64,000 nucleotides of DNA from Chelydra serpentina (lineage: Eukaryota; Chordata; Testudines; Chelydridae), in contig JBAIAC010000059.1 of assembly GCA_037349315.1 (NCBI GenBank), positions 15,842,501-15,906,500 on the forward strand. Reading direction: 5' to 3'. Positions within the stretch are counted from its first letter, which is position 1, and each line of letters opens with the position of its first letter. Below are positions 1 to 13,156 of the stretch, piece by piece. The position numbers were made by a program, and so were the translations under genes. The notes under the pieces were generated by a model. The model was given only the letters and a program-made list of their open reading frames with translations, had not been told where the DNA came from and made no database searches.

Positions 1-1190
1 GCTCTGACCTGCAATCAGGGCAGAGCGGTTAAGCCGTCTATGAGCCCCAGATAAAGGTGAGCACCAGCAAAGTCTAGAGGCTCCAGCAGGGGTGAGCACC
101 AGTCAAGTCTAGGGATCCGGCAGGGGTGAGCGCCAGCAGAGTCTCTAGGGGCTCCAGCAGGGGTGAACGGTAGGGTACTACAGGCCTCCTGGCCTAAGAT
201 GGGGGTGCTGCCACCCCAAGGGTAGGGTTGTAAGGGGATGCAAGCCCACCTGATTCACCTGTGTCCCAGCCCAGGGCCCTAACAGTGGCGGAGTAGTCCA
301 CCACCGGGTTAGCAGGGATCCATCTGCAACACGTTGACCGTGTATCCGGCCAACACTCAACCAGTCGTCTAGTTCCCCGGGGCTACTTCCTACATCCCTG
401 GGGTTTGGTATCTCTATACCGTGGGGGGTTATCTGTTGTCTCGGGGAGCTCTGGCCAGTCTTCAGGCGGCAGCCCCCAGCAGCTCCTTGGCAGCTTGGTC
501 AGCCTGGGGAGCTCTGACCAGCCTTCAGGTGGTAGTCCCAGCAGCTCCTCGGTGTCTCCACCAGCCAGGAGCCCCAGGAGGTTTGGCCAGTCCTCAGTGT
601 GGCAAAGTACCTTGTTCTCCCCAGAAGGCTCAGTTCCTCTTAGCCTTAGAGAGACAGGCTGGGGCAGGGCAAACCCTTACTGGCAGCACAGGGTCTGGCA
701 ACACCTTCCCCTGGTCAGTCCTTTCAGTTTGGTTTTCCTTCCCTTCTGGGGAGGAAGTGCAGCCCTCCTCCCAGGCAGGCTTCCGTGTTCTACAGGCAGC
801 TTCCCTGCCTCTCACCCTCCGCCAGTCCCACAGGGGAGGGTTTAAAAAGGGCTCCAGCAGCTACAGACAGCTGGACCGAATCAGCTCCATTTCCCAGCTG
901 CACCTTCTTTCCCCGTAGTTATCTCCCCTCCGTGGTCAGGGAGAGGCCTTTTAACTCCCTGGGACTAGTTACTACCTCCCCCTTGATAGCTACTTGTCCT
1001 GGGTTTGCCACATCAGGAGGCAGCCCCGGCAGCTCCTCTGCAGGCTCCAGCAGCAGGTGGGATGCGTCTGTCTCCCATGGCAGCTCCAACTCAACTTCTG
1101 CTTCCTGTTCTGCCCTTCTGCTTATGGGGGGGCAGACGTGGCTCCCCTGGTTCTGCCCACCAGAGGGCATGTCGTGGTGGGACTTGAAAC
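1..1190. repeat. GC-rich LTR-like repeat with short tandem arrays
   Basis: A compositional island compared with the AT-rich DNA after 1200. Bases 25-170 hold three tandem units of about 35 bp built on ctccagcaggggtgagc. Bases 443-570 hold a unit of about 63 bp, starting ggggagctctg, repeated twice. A TATA-like tttaaaaag sits near 841. The short reading frames in it are proline/serine-rich noise. It resembles an LTR or internal tandem region of a reptile LTR retrotransposon, but neither terminus nor target duplication is visible because the window begins inside it. Confidence 0.45.
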
Positions 1191-1515
1191 TCTGAAGTCA
1201 CTTTTGAAAATGCGACTGAGGCTCTCAAGTCCATTAGGATTTGCAAAGCTGAGCAGAGAAACACCTGAATACCTTTAAAATCTGTGCCTAAGTCCCGCTG
1301 ACTTTCAGTGGGATTTGGGCTCTTTAAGTCCAGATACTCAAAGGTATTCAGGCTCCTACCTTCCCCTGAAATCAATGGGAGTTAGTTGCCTAAATATCTT
1401 TGAGGATCTGGGCCCAGAGTCACTTTTGAAAATGAGATGTAGAAGCCTAAGTCACTTGGCATTTTTAAAATTGCACCCTAGGCTCCTTGAGAACCAAGCC
1501 TATGCAGTCTAGAGC
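1191..1515. repeat. Old dispersed repeat with repeated cacttttgaaaatg segments
   Basis: The phrase gtcacttttgaaaatg occurs at about 1197 and again at about 1420. Between them lie phrases such as caatgggagttag and tttgaggatctgggcc. Similar wording recurs at about 7150-7310, 11630-11820, 12760-12910, 19005-19215 and 39595-39670. This is a degenerate ancient family; I cannot name it. Confidence 0.4.
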
Positions 1516-2758
1516 ACTAGTTTTATAACTACATTTTGAAAACAGGTTCCAAATATTACGAAAAATAGTGGTTCCAAAACACAAATGCAAGAAGAAAAGA
1601 AACAAGAATACTTATGTGAAGTCACTCTTCCAGGGGACAGGAAAAAAATAATCACTAGTTCAAGATGCATTTAGTTTTCTTTACATTGTTACTGATTTTA
1701 AACTTCCCAATCCGAGAACCCTGAATTCAGTGACACTGTATACGTTCATTCCTACTGAAAAGAAAATACTCTTTATCTATGCCTCATTGAGATTCAGGAG
1801 GCGTGGGGTTAGGTTGGTAAGAAACAAGGTTTAATTGGTAGTTCAAAGCCCTGAATCATGTTACTCCTAAAGCTGGGATAATCAATCAGTGGCTAGAGCC
1901 TTGTTAGGCTCCTTTGAAAACAAAAAAAGCTTCTCTCCCCCTTTTGCTTTATTCCTTTCTGAATTCCCAAAGCCTGCTAAGGCCTGACCTCTGTCCTGAA
2001 AGAATTGTGATAAACCATCCTCAAACCTTGTTGCTGAGAAATGTGCATCAGTCTCTGCAGTGCAGCTGGTGGATCACATTAAATTTCTAATCAGTTTAGA
2101 TGCTGCAACATCCTATCTCTATCTAAGGGAGAAAGTCCATGGCATTGGAGAATGTGACGTAATTAATGGCTTCTGTGGTTTTCATTACCGTGCCATTTAT
2201 TGTAAGTATACTCCAGAGTGACAGGCATTATTGCCATTATAGGATAAAAGAACAGTCCCAGACAATGACAGCTCACTAAACAGCTCCTTTATTTCTCTTC
2301 TGGCAGCTTGGAACCATTCACCTACCAGCTTCGTTTTTTTAGTACTGCCCCACTGATGCTGAAAGCTGAAATGTTGCTTAGTTGAATAACCAAGTGGGGA
2401 TGTGACCTTAAAATGAATGGAGGGAACAGGTTGTATGGTAAAGGAACTATGTGCTTGGATACATATAGTGCCAAAGCCAATCAAGGCTTCAGTGTCACTT
2501 GTATCAGCATAACATTCTCATTTTCTGAAGGGATATATATTATACATTTCAATCGTTTTTAGTCCTCTCTCCTTTTATATCTGCTGTCTGCTCTCTCCAC
2601 GTCTTTTCATCTGCCTTGGGGTGGCTGGTGTTATAAGACATGCCTGACCCCCAACCAACAATTTGGTTTTAAAATTCTATTTTTTCCCCTGTAGAATCCT
2701 ATATAACTATATACATAAAAGGGGCCAGACTTCCCCCGGCAATAAATGCACATCTGAG

Positions 2759-3306
2759 TAGAGCTGGCTGAAATTCAGGATTTCCAAACAAAACCCAATT
2801 TTTTTGAAATTTCTCACAAAGCAAAAATCCCCAAAAGAATTCACTGCCAGGATTCTCAGGGCTTCTGGGCGCCCTTGTGCAGATCCAGGACCCAAGCCCC
2901 AGCTAGAGCCAGGATTCCCAGGACTTTCAGGCTCTCTGCTCCATAGTAGGAAGTCTGGAAACTCGGATATCCCTGGCATGGCAGAGCTGCGCTGCAGTCG
3001 CGGACCCTGGTAAGCCTGGAGTCCCCAGCCCAGGAGCACCTGAAGGAGCTTTCCCAGAGCTGTGACTCCATACAGTGTGCTAGGCAGGGTTGCCCTGGAG
3101 CTTTGGACCTTGGAAGTCTGGAGCTCCCAGCCTCCCAAGCAATCTGCCTGGTGCTTCTTAACTGAAAACTTTTTGTGCTTTTGTTTTTTTGTGTTGAATT
3201 TTTCCATGCAAAACAGACAGACACGTCTTGCAAAAAATTGTATTTGGCTGAAAACTCAATTTTTTATCAAAAAACAATTCTGACAGGAAAATTTCGATCA
3301 GCCCTG
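2759..3306. mobile_element. Degenerate hAT-like DNA element with inverted ends
   Basis: The left end tagagctggctgaaatt pairs with the reverse complement of the right end, cagggctgatcgaaatt. Both are followed by A/T-rich runs with aaattttt-like sequence. The middle is GC-richer and non-coding. No convincing 8-bp duplication is seen, so the superfamily is an inference. Confidence 0.5.
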
Positions 3307-5078
3307 ATCACTAGTATTAAATTGCTGCATTTAACCACAATTCTTGAATAACCTTGTGGGCACTACACCCCGGCAGGGATTGTGAATTTCACTGAGACAG
3401 TTGCAGTAGCTGAGTGAAATTAACAAAGGCCTCGTCTGTGAGACAAGGGGACTCAAATGGACTTTGGCTCAATTTTATTCTTTCTGTTGTGTCACATTGT
3501 CTGAGACATGGCTGTATTTAAGGATTATGCAAGTCTGCACATGCTTGGAAGTAATCTTTCCTTCCCCTTCCCACTTGTCTCAGAGTGTGATCTTCAACTC
3601 ATCCTCTGCACCAAATGCATGATTGACAGACTTTCCATGCTCTTGATCCAGACACAGGGTTTCGTATGCCGGCTCTCTGCATATTAGCACATGGCTGGTG
3701 AGACTCAAAGCTGTTTGTGTGAAAGGAGGCTTGTTCGCAGTTTGGGAAGCAATTCTGCTTTGCTATACTGAGTTCAGGGCTGGATCTGATAGATGAAAAA
3801 ATGTGTGAAGATTATGCGAAGGAGATTTTTCCTATTTAAGTATATGCCTTGAGACCATGGAACCTAGTGAGTTGTAAAATAGGATGGTGATATCCTGGAC
3901 CAGGTAGCAATAGAGGATTTAATAAAATAAGTATGTGCTGGAACTCAGTATTCACAGGGTGACATGGCTGTTATTCATTTGGAAATCTAAGTATTTTATT
4001 TCAAACCGTTAACTGGAAGGATACCATAATTAGAAAAGTTAACACTGGGGATGTAGTGGTGGAAAAGTGCTCAACAAGCTATCGGCAGTTTTATTCTGTT
4101 TACTGTAGCATGTTTCCTTTAAGCAGTTTCAGTGCTAGTTCACCTAACTGCTTAATAGAATAATACGGATGATACATATCAAAAAAGGTTTCTCCGCATT
4201 GACCACGGTGGAATTACTGTACCATCAGTAACTGCTAAATAGATTGGTAGACATATTATTGAGGGAAACTGGGAGAAGACAACACAGAGACCAAAGGAGT
4301 AGAACAGATGGTCTAGGAGGGACAGAACATTAGACTGGGATTTCTGAGTTCCCTTCCCAGCTCTACTGCATACTGTCAGTGGCACAAAAGTCATCTTAGC
4401 TTTCTATATAATATTTTGCACCTAACAATTTGACAAACACAACAGTATACAAGATGTTTAATAATGTTAATATGAAGACTAGAAGCACAGTTTAAGCTTG
4501 TCCAAGATTAACAGCTCTCCAGAGATCTCTCTACACAACCTAGAAAATGTAAAACCTCACATAAGGCTAAATCCTCAGCTAGCGTAAATCAGTATAGCTA
4601 CAGGGAAGCTAATCGGGGGAAGCCAGTCAAGGAACTGACCCATATTGCACAAAATCCTTGTACTCCATACAACATTATCACAAAGTTCATGATGTTAACC
4701 TAAAGCCAATGTCTTTAGTATGACTTATAAAGGCCGGTTCAAAGTTAGGTAAGACACTATCCCCAAGCTAGCATGTCAGTATAGAAGACATTTGCACAGA
4801 ATTACTCACTGGTCTTTTCCAGTGAATGAACACATTCCTGTTACAAGTGGCCTGTAAGTCTTTAGATTGTACGCATTCAGTCTACGTCTCTGACTGCTTT
4901 TATTATTGCATTGTTTACCTTTTTGGGATCTGATCAGGGGCATCATGAATGCAGTAGCGACAAGTGATATTTGCACAGTAGTGCACAGTGGATACGATTT
5001 GTATTCAGTTCTCCATGAACAGTCCTGTTTAAGGCTTTGAATTTCTATGCTATTGTAAATACATCTGAGCGATCTTAC
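3307..5078. other. PTPN5 intron, mostly unique sequence
   Basis: No open gene or RNA is seen. A short MIR-like stretch at 4305-4395 contains the phrases gactgggatttctgagttc and ccagctctactgc. The rest appears to be ordinary intron. Confidence 0.4.
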
Positions 5079-5189
5079 CTTCAGGGTGATGAGTCTTAAT
5101 CGGTAATCATCCGCTTGTATGACCTGGTCAACTGTGATTTCTATTCCTTCATAGGTGACCTGTTCCTCTGGCCAGTACTCTGTACATTT
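5079..5189 (-). CDS. PTPN5: PTPN5 exon: PTP core (KCTEYWPEEQ)
   Basis: 37 codons, phase 0. It reads KCTEYWPEEQVTYEG and ends DDYRLRLITLK; mammalian STEP has KCTEYWPEEQVAYDG and EDYRLRLISLK. Acceptor gcatgcag, donor gtaaga. It is the last PTPN5 exon in the window. The WPD-loop, HCSAGIGRTG P-loop and Q-loop exons were looked for between 1 and 5078 and not seen, so they should lie before base 1. Confidence 0.93.
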
Positions 5190-7950
5190 CTGCATGCAAC
5201 ATAAAATATATTTAAAGAGACACAAATGGTGGTTCACTTTACTATGCAGAAACTGTGCCAAGTGCATGCTTAGATGAATCAGGACGCAGAATGTTCCTGT
5301 AACAGGATGCAACTCAACTTCTTACTTTAAATATAGGGGCCAAAGTTTCAGGTAGTCTTCTTTGCAGTCACTCTGGTTAAAATCCAATGTGCAATTACCT
5401 CCCTCACTCACATGCATAAAACTTGGTTTATGTGTGTGCAATGTGATGTATCTGCACATTTTTAAATTTCACTTGGGAAGTCGGTAAGAAATGTGGCAGT
5501 GTTTATTAACATTCCATTCATTTTTATTACGATGATGATTGATATTTATTAATATTCTGCTCTTTGATCATTAATATTTATGTGCTGTGCACAAACTGAT
5601 ATGGAAATGGACAGTACACCTTTTCTGTCTCTAATAAAGAGCCATTGCTCTCTGAATCTGAAATTATAATCTGCATTTCTTTTCTCTACAAAAGGACATG
5701 ACTGGAAATGATTTTGGACTATAGAGTGTGTTCAAAACCCCACTATAAAATGATCCTACATCAAAGCAACGGAACTAAAAGGAAGAAAGTGTCAGAATAC
5801 AGATTTTAGTTTTGCTAAATCACTTTGGCCAAATCCATGGGCTCATTCAGTGCAATTCATACAGCCTGAATAACTGAAGCTATAATCCACATTTAAGGAT
5901 ATATTGTGGCATTTGTGCCACAATGTTGCCTGAGAGGTAATGGAGAGCAACATTTCCAAGGGAAAGTACTGGGAAAGATTGTCTCTCACCTATACAATTT
6001 CTCCTGGGGCTGCTCCGTGCACACGGAGTAGGCCCTCTGCACATCGGCAGAGATTGCTCCCCTTGTAAGCCTATTCCAGGGACCAATGTGGAGGGGGAGG
6101 GGTCAATTCTGAACAAATGGCTCCCCAGGGATAAAGCAGAGAGCAAGCAGCCCTCATGCTTCCCAGAGTACGGGGGCTGCTATTGTGGGAGGTCTTTATG
6201 CACCCACATAAGTGAAGAAAGAGAGAATACGTGCAAGCCCTCCCTTCTGCGAAGTCCAGCACAATCTGACCCTTAACCTTAAATTTTGTGAGCAAGTTGA
6301 AAAAAAAATCTGCTGGAAGAGAAGGGCCAAAACCTAAAAAGTGTCTCGAAAAGCTGTTGGGCCAAATTCTCTTATGGTGTAAATGGATGCTGCTCCATCA
6401 ATGGAGCTGTGCCACTTCACACTAGAAACGAATGTGGCCCATTGTGTCACCGTGAACGCCGACTGAATTTTTTCCCTCCTCCTAAATTGCAGAATCCATT
6501 GTAAAAAGCGTCAATTGCGCCAGCAGCTATCAATAGCACAGACGCTATGCTGCTGAAATGAGTGGAGTAGGATCGCCCACACATTTCTGTGGGCTGTCTG
6601 TCAGTTCGGATTAGATGTGACAGAGGGCTGGGATACTGAGCTGTTCATCCCCACGTTAGCAACGCCACTGTGTATAGCAGAAGCACAAAGACTCCCTTAC
6701 TAGCATCATGGCAGAACAAAGGTTTTAGTTCTGAATCTACACACTGTGGAGACCTGGTATTTATATATTATGTATTAGAAAAAAAGGGAATATAGAAGAC
6801 ACTAGCATGGAAGAGCTTACCCTATATTTATGTCTTAGTCTCGCAGAACGATTTAATTTTTGATACAAAAGGTTTCAGGAAAGACTCAATATCTCTGTAT
6901 GTTAGATATACGCTGCAGCCAGTGTCACTACTGTGATGGTAGCATGGCCGTGCAGTGTTTCCTGAGGCTGACATGACAGGTGAGAGAGTCTGTTGGTGTT
7001 GAATAACAGGAAACACTGATGCAAAGATTATTTTGCATTCTAGTGGTACAATTCAGATGTAAAAGCAACAGTGGGAAAGCTTCAGAGCAGAGAAGACAAT
7101 GAAGGACATGATCGCCTCTTGGTCTCTTCTTCTTTCCAAGTGTATGGTCGTAAAATTTTCAAAAGGCCCTAAGTGATCTGGAAATTTAAGTCCCATTTTC
7201 TAAAGTGACCTAGGCATTTAGGGCCAGATTTTTAAAGGTAATTGATTTCAATGGGAGTTAGGCACATAGGTACTCCCACTAGGCACCTTTCTGCATCTTT
7301 AGTTGCTTAAATCACCACTGGTTTGGCATCCTGTGGAATAATGTTATGATACTGGCCACAGGATCCCAAAACAGTGGTGATGCAAACTCTGGAAGCCTGG
7401 GACTTTGCAGATAGAATTGTATGGGATGGATTGGTAGGTATACATTCAATAACCACAGACCGTTAACTCTCATAAATACCAATTCTAGCAGGGGGTGATT
7501 CAAAAAAGTTTGGAGCGTCTTAATAGTTGCAATATTTGAACAGCATCTCCCCAAAACGCTAAACAACCGGGGCAGTCCTCCACATGCAAATCATCTTTAA
7601 CTGCTTCTCATCATAACTAACATTATAACATGACATAGTATGTTTAATGAAGCAGGACGTCTTAATGGAAAAAGGATGCAGAAGATAAGTCAAAATAAAT
7701 ACAGGGTAAAGAGGTTCAGTCTCTGTTACTCTATTGTTTATAGGTATTCATATACAAAAATTAATAGGGCTTGAACTTGGTGGGGTGTTGCCTTTGAAAC
7801 CTTCAGAGATGACTTCAAAAAAGGTTACTGCAATGCACTATAAACGTTGGTTACTGAACCAATTCATTTATTTCCATGGGTCTGGCACCTGTGCCTGAAA
7901 TACCTGCTACAATAAAGGATCGAGACATAGCTCATATGTAATATCATTAC
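5190..7950. other. PTPN5 intron of 2.8 kb
   Basis: It holds copies of the old dispersed repeats: gggccaaattctcttatggtgtaa at about 6359, and caatgggagttaggc at about 7250. No exon-like or RNA-like structure is seen. Confidence 0.4.
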
Positions 7951-8088
7951 CTCATTCATCTCTTCTATATTGGTAATCATGACAATGATGGGAGAACGCT
8001 CCTGCCACACCATTCTCCAGAAATCACTGACAGTATTAACTATGGGTCCCTGAGTAGCAATATATACCTTTTCCTCTTCTCCATAGCC
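7951..8088 (-). CDS. PTPN5: PTPN5 exon: PTP core with IATQGP and DFWRMVW
   Basis: 46 codons, phase 0. It reads [15 protein letters not shown], then [19 protein letters not shown] and IEEMNE. These are classical PTP core motifs and match STEP over almost the full exon. Acceptor ttggcag, donor gtaatg. The gap to the upstream exon is only 593 bp, the shortest intron seen here. Confidence 0.94.
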
Positions 8089-8127
8089 CTGCCAACAAAG
8101 CAACAAGAAATCACTATCAAACAGTGC

Positions 8128-8303
8128 GCGCGCACACACTCACATGCCTGCACACTTCAATCTTTACCCAGGGAAAGCTCTCATTGGCTACAATGGGATT
8201 ATTGCCTGAGTAAAGACTGCAGTATCAGGTCAACAATTATCAATCCAAGAGGTATCGTGCTCGCTCACTCTCTCTCCCTCACGTGTGTACACACACACAC
8301 AGG
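8128..8303. repeat. Short CA-rich microsatellites in a short intron
   Basis: An alternating gcgcgcgcacacactcac stretch at 8128-8145 and a gtgtgtacacacacacacac stretch near 8283-8302 flank ordinary sequence within the 593-bp intron. Confidence 0.6.
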
Positions 8304-8681
8304 CAAGGTAGAAGGTGCGACTTCAGGTTATACAAGCAGCAGGCAATACTATGGCAATGGGATTGATTCATGCTACAACAGCTTGGTGGTAACTCTGGGT
8401 CAAATCCCGCAGGCATAATTCCCATTGATTTTGCTGGGAGTTTTGCTTGCATCAGGCCAGTGAGGCAGGGAACTTCATGTCGAAAAATGCAAATATCTTA
8501 TTTTTATTGGACCAGAACCTTTACAGTTGCGCTCTGAGGTTCTGTTTCCAATAACACAAACACAAGAGAGAAAAAGAAACCAAAACAAGATGGTCTTCAG
8601 AAGCCAACGGACACGGCAATTACTCTTAAATGATCAGTTGCTAACAGTCTATGCAGATACATTGGACAGCAGAGCTCTTAC

Positions 8682-8761
8682 CCTGATGTAGTTAGCATTG
8701 ATATATGAGCTAAGAGGATCGTCCTGATCAGTTGAGGTAAGGCACACTCTGCTGTGAGGAT
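8682..8761 (-). CDS. PTPN5: PTPN5 exon: PTP motif with YINANYI
   Basis: 80 nt. With the single base of the previous exon it encodes 27 residues, from NPHSRVCLTS to SSYINANYIR. YINANYI is the conserved second motif of classical PTP domains. Acceptor attgtag, donor gtaaga. The mammalian PDP before DDPLSS is TDQ here. Confidence 0.92.
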
Positions 8762-9353
8762 CTACAATGTGTAAAGAGATAGTTAATAATTATCAGTCAA
8801 GAGGAGTAAAAGATTTTGAAGATCATTTTCTAACCTTTAGTAATACAGCTAATTACTCAGGCATATTCATTAGTAGCCACAACAGATGCCTGCAATTCTC
8901 TAAAGGGGGCACTGGGAAGTCTCTGATTGAAATGTGTGTATATAGCACTACATTTACTTTCAGTGTGCAACTATCAACAGATATTTGCATGCAACAAAAT
9001 TCGTTATCTTATGAAATTATTATTACTCTAAGTAGAAGAGTAGTTCATCATTTATAATTGCAATAGCATTTGAATGATTCTTGGCGTTTGACTAGGTCGT
9101 CTATGTCTAAGCTTTGAGATATTAAATGTTATGTAATGTATGCAAGCCCACTACATTACCGTAATTTGCTTTTGCATTAATTTCATTTTTACATGTATTA
9201 AAGTATTATTTAGCAAATTGTGTTAACAAGCAATGACTTCGGTGAGGCTTTCTGCCTGAGTAAGGACTGAGTAAAAACTGTGTTAGAACCTCAAGATTTG
9301 CCCCATTCGGTTTTATAAACTCTCTCCCTAACCTTATTTTTTGGCCTTAAATG

Positions 9354-9863
9354 AAGACTGTCTACACAGAATAATTGCACCATTTTCACTATACGGGTAT
9401 AGCTAAAGCTATACAACCCCCGCTAGAGTGGATGCAGTTATATTGGTGTATCTTAGGGCTTGTCTACACATAAACCGCTACAGCAGCACCGCTGCAGGGG
9501 TGCTGCTATAGAACTTCAGGAGAATCCCTGCTGTCAGCATAGGTAATCCACCCTCCCGAGAGGTGGTGTCTAGGTCATCAGAATTCTCCCATAAACGTAG
9601 TGCTCTCCATCCCAGGAGTTAAGTCAGTTTCACTGGATTTTTCACATCCCTGAGTGACAGAGTTATACTGACCTAATTTCCTAGTCTGGACCAGGATTTA
9701 TTAATTGGGGAATAAGCCATAGCAGCATAAGTGCTTTTATACCACTGTAATGGCATCCACATCAGCAGGAGTTATACTGGTATAACTATTTTGGTTAAAA
9801 AAAAACAACCATCCCTAACTGAAGTAGTTATACCAGTACAAAAACAGTGTGCAGACCATGCCT
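9354..9863. mobile_element. Nested Harbinger-like MITEs
   Basis: The outer ends read gactgtctacacag on the left and ctgtgtgcagacc-type reversed on the right. An inner left end, ttagggcttgtctacacat, starts at 9453. The phrase gtctacac near a TTA/TAA site is typical of short PIF/Harbinger-like elements in turtles. Boundaries are approximate. Confidence 0.45.
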
Positions 9864-10084
9864 AAGTTGACAGTGTCCCTTAAACTATTGTCATACACTT
9901 ACACCACAAAGAAGCAAAATAATGTTAGTTATTTTTCTACAGTCTTTTCTAAGAGTGTTTTGAGCCTATATTAGGTTTTGCAGTAGGATCTCACCAGGCT
10001 GAGATTTTTTTAAATGAAAGTGACAGATAAGAATACCTAGTTCATAGATACAAATTTTCATCAATAGATATCAAATGAGGTTAG

Positions 10085-10217
10085 TATCATTAGCGCCATT
10101 TTACAGATGGAGATACTGAGGCCCAGAGAGATGAAGTGACTTGCTCTAGTGGCAGAGCCAGGAATACACCCAGCTCACTTGAGGGCCGGTACTCTATTGT
10201 TAGGCCACACTGCCTCC
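10085..10217 (-). repeat. MIR-like CORE SINE fragment
   Basis: The string cattttacagatggagatac, followed by tgaggcccagagag and aagtgacttgc, is the reverse complement of the conserved MIR core. It is an ancient amniote repeat. Confidence 0.65.
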
Positions 10218-13071
10218 CTAACAATAACACTTATTGAAAAGTCTTACAAAACCTAATAAGGAGTGAAAGCAATATGGCTCTATACAATTAAATAAGGTTG
10301 CCTATAAATTTTGCTTAGAACCAAAAAGACTGAAAGAGAATGATATACAATATCTTTCCTTTTTAGATTTTGACCCATCTATGGAGTTCCATAGCAAGGA
10401 TAAAATGTTAAGGGAAGACGTTTCAGATTTTCTGTCAACACGCATATTTAACAGTTTGTGAAACAGTCAAATTAATCTGCTTAGCTTGGCACATCTCCAA
10501 AATCAAACACACCCTCACCCCTTACAAAGACTCCCCAAAACCATCTTTCACCCCCACCACCACCAAAATTGGGAATCTGCAAAAGAAATTTACTACAAAA
10601 GAAATATAAATTAACTGAATTAGAGCCTATTATCATGTTTCTCACTGACTACAATTAACTCTAGGGTTGCACGTAAACTAATCATTATGTTAAGTGCCTG
10701 CTTACCTTTCAATGGTAACCGCCTCAAATACTTCTGGAGTGCACAGCTGGGTAGGGAATTTTAGTTTTTTTGTTTGTTCTTTAATTTTCAGGGTATACTT
10801 TTTTGCTTTCGATGTCACTTTTATAATGACGTGCCTGCTGCTCCCTAATGTAGATTGGAGGTCACATTTCGCTGAGTCTGCCATTAGCAAATAGATCAGC
10901 GCTACAGCATAGGTTTTGCTGTGTAACATGGTCAGCCGTTCCTTCCATAATTGCTTGGTGCAAGCCAACAGTTAGGAAGACCCTTGTGGTGACACAGGCA
11001 GCATAGGCTGTGTTTGGATAGTCTGGAAACTAAAGAGCCAGGAGAGCCACATAGTCATGAACCCATTGGCCACCTCTTCAGCCCATCCCATTGTGCCCCC
11101 AACACTCTCTCCTCCATGGTTCTGTGGAGAGAATGGCCAAAGAGCACAGCTTTATGGCAGGAAGGGAGTACACAACACCCCTGTGTGGCGTACCAGTTCC
11201 CCACCCCTACACTGGAACCAGGTGTGTTCCATGTAGAGGGACAGAGGGCAGCACTTAAATAATTCCAACAGAAGTGATGATGGTGTGTTCTTTGGTTTCC
11301 CATGTGGCAGCCTGCCATCCTCATCAACCAAGTGGCATTGGGTTATTATGTTTCATAGATATGGATGGTTTTGAAATTCTTGATTTTTATTCCAGTCAGT
11401 GGAAAAGTCTGATTTACATTGGATAAATTCCTTGTTAACATTTATAGTCAGTCTAGAGTGGGAGCCAGTCCTCCCATTTAGATGGCTCACAGCAATGGAA
11501 ATGAGTATTACCAGATTTTGTAAGAATGAGGTGGAGTTAGCATCAAGAGAGCTAGCCTGAGGAATGACCAAGTAGTTACTGAATGCACAGGGGAGAAGCT
11601 AACAGGAACCTGATTAAGAGCGAGAGGACAAGATTTTCAAAAGTGGCTAGCTATTTTGTGTGCTTCCATTTTTGAGTGTTTAACTTGAGACACCTTAAAA
11701 AACTCCAATCTTCAAAAACCTGCTGGACAGCCCCCTTTGGAAATCAGGCTCCTTTAAGGTATATCAATTTGGGTGCCCAAATGGAGGCACTCAGAATCAC
11801 TAGTCATTTTTGAAAATCGTCGCTGTAATGTCCAAACTACCGTAAAGCTTGAAAGAAATGATAAGGGACCCAACCGTTAGCATGTTTTAGGACGAAGGTT
11901 CTGAAATGTTTGGCTGAGTGTTTTTAACACTTCTGGTCCCAGAAGGGGTATCTATATGGGATTTCTGAGTAAGACTGGAAGTTTCAGAGTTGGAGGTTTC
12001 AGGAGAAAGCCTATTCTTGCCAGATTTCGACTCCAGTTTTGTAGACTAAAGTGATTTGCATAGTTGATCAGATTCTAATTTCTGGATGCTTATCTGAGCC
12101 TAACTAGCACTCTGAACCCATTTGGGCTTCCCTAACAAAGCTGCAACAGAGCTTGATGGCGACATCTATCTGACAATGGCTTAGAGAAAAGAGAAGGATC
12201 TGTCAAAACATTAATATTCAGACACGACATCTTATAATTGTATCACTTTCCAAACTATCTTTAAGTGTGACAGAGGGGAAAACGATAATGGCTGTAAAAT
12301 CAATCCCAAGCAAAATGTTTCTCAAAATTTCCATTCTTGGCTATAAGTAATAGAGCAACTTATATTTAAAAAAGAAAGATGTATCATATTTTCTTAAAGA
12401 GACTGGGCCAAATCCGGGGGCCCTTATTCATTTTTCACTTGGGGCCTGATTCTGAGAAGTGCTAAGAACATTAGGCCCAATCCAGCACACAATGATGTAA
12501 GTGGGAATCTTGTCATTGACTTTAAAGGGCACTGGACCAATGCCTTCATTAGGAATTAAGTCAGAATTGAAGTGTTCAGTACCTTTTAAAATAAGGTTGA
12601 TTGAGTGGCACTTTATGACTCAAGTAGTCCCACTGGCTTCAAAGGAAGCACTTGGATAGCAAATACTGCTCAGCGTGAGTAAGGGTGTCAGAATTTAGCC
12701 CTTAAACACAAGTTTACCAGAGGAAACGAAGTAAAACCTGAATAAAGCATCAAGATTTTGGGCAACATTTTCAAAAGCACCTAGGTAATTTAGGAGCTTA
12801 ATTCCTATTTTCAAAAGTGACTTAGGAGCTTGAATCCCATTGGCTTTCAGTAAGACTTAAGCAGCTAAGTCTCTAATGAAAATGGGACGTGGGTGCTCTT
12901 GAAAACATTACCCTTGCTCAATGTTAGCTTTAGCCTAGCAGAAGTATCCTGGAGAGGATTTGTTAAAGGCATTCCATCGAAAGCAAGAAACTAAGGAAAT
13001 ACTGGATACTGAGACTTCACTAAATACTGCGTCATTGAATTGCAGAATTACAAAATAGGTTTGGAACTTAC
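10218..13071. other. PTPN5 intron, old repeats only
   Basis: Degenerate copies of the tttgaaaat/caatgggagtt family are at 11630-11820 and 12760-12910. The short reading frames around 10700-11320 show no recognisable product. Confidence 0.35.
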
Positions 13072-13156
13072 TTGGGAGAATTGTTTTGTAGCGATTCTTC
13101 CGCACTAATCCTGGAATATCATATTCCTTTGGATCAACAAAGTTCATTGGGATTTC
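13072..13156 (-). CDS. PTPN5: PTPN5 exon: start of phosphatase domain, pTyr-recognition loop
   Basis: 85 nt: 28 codons plus one base. It reads EIPMNFVDPKEYDIPG and then KNRYKTILP. KNRYKTILP is the phosphotyrosine-recognition loop of classical PTPs; its tyrosine stacks on the substrate and sets pocket depth. The sequence is practically identical to mammalian STEP. Acceptor ttccaacag-type tract, donor gtaagt. Confidence 0.93.

Noticed and set aside
405..1278. Overlapping Pro/Ser-rich reading frames on both strands
   Set aside because: They follow from GC-rich tandem repeats; no domain, and no splice signals.
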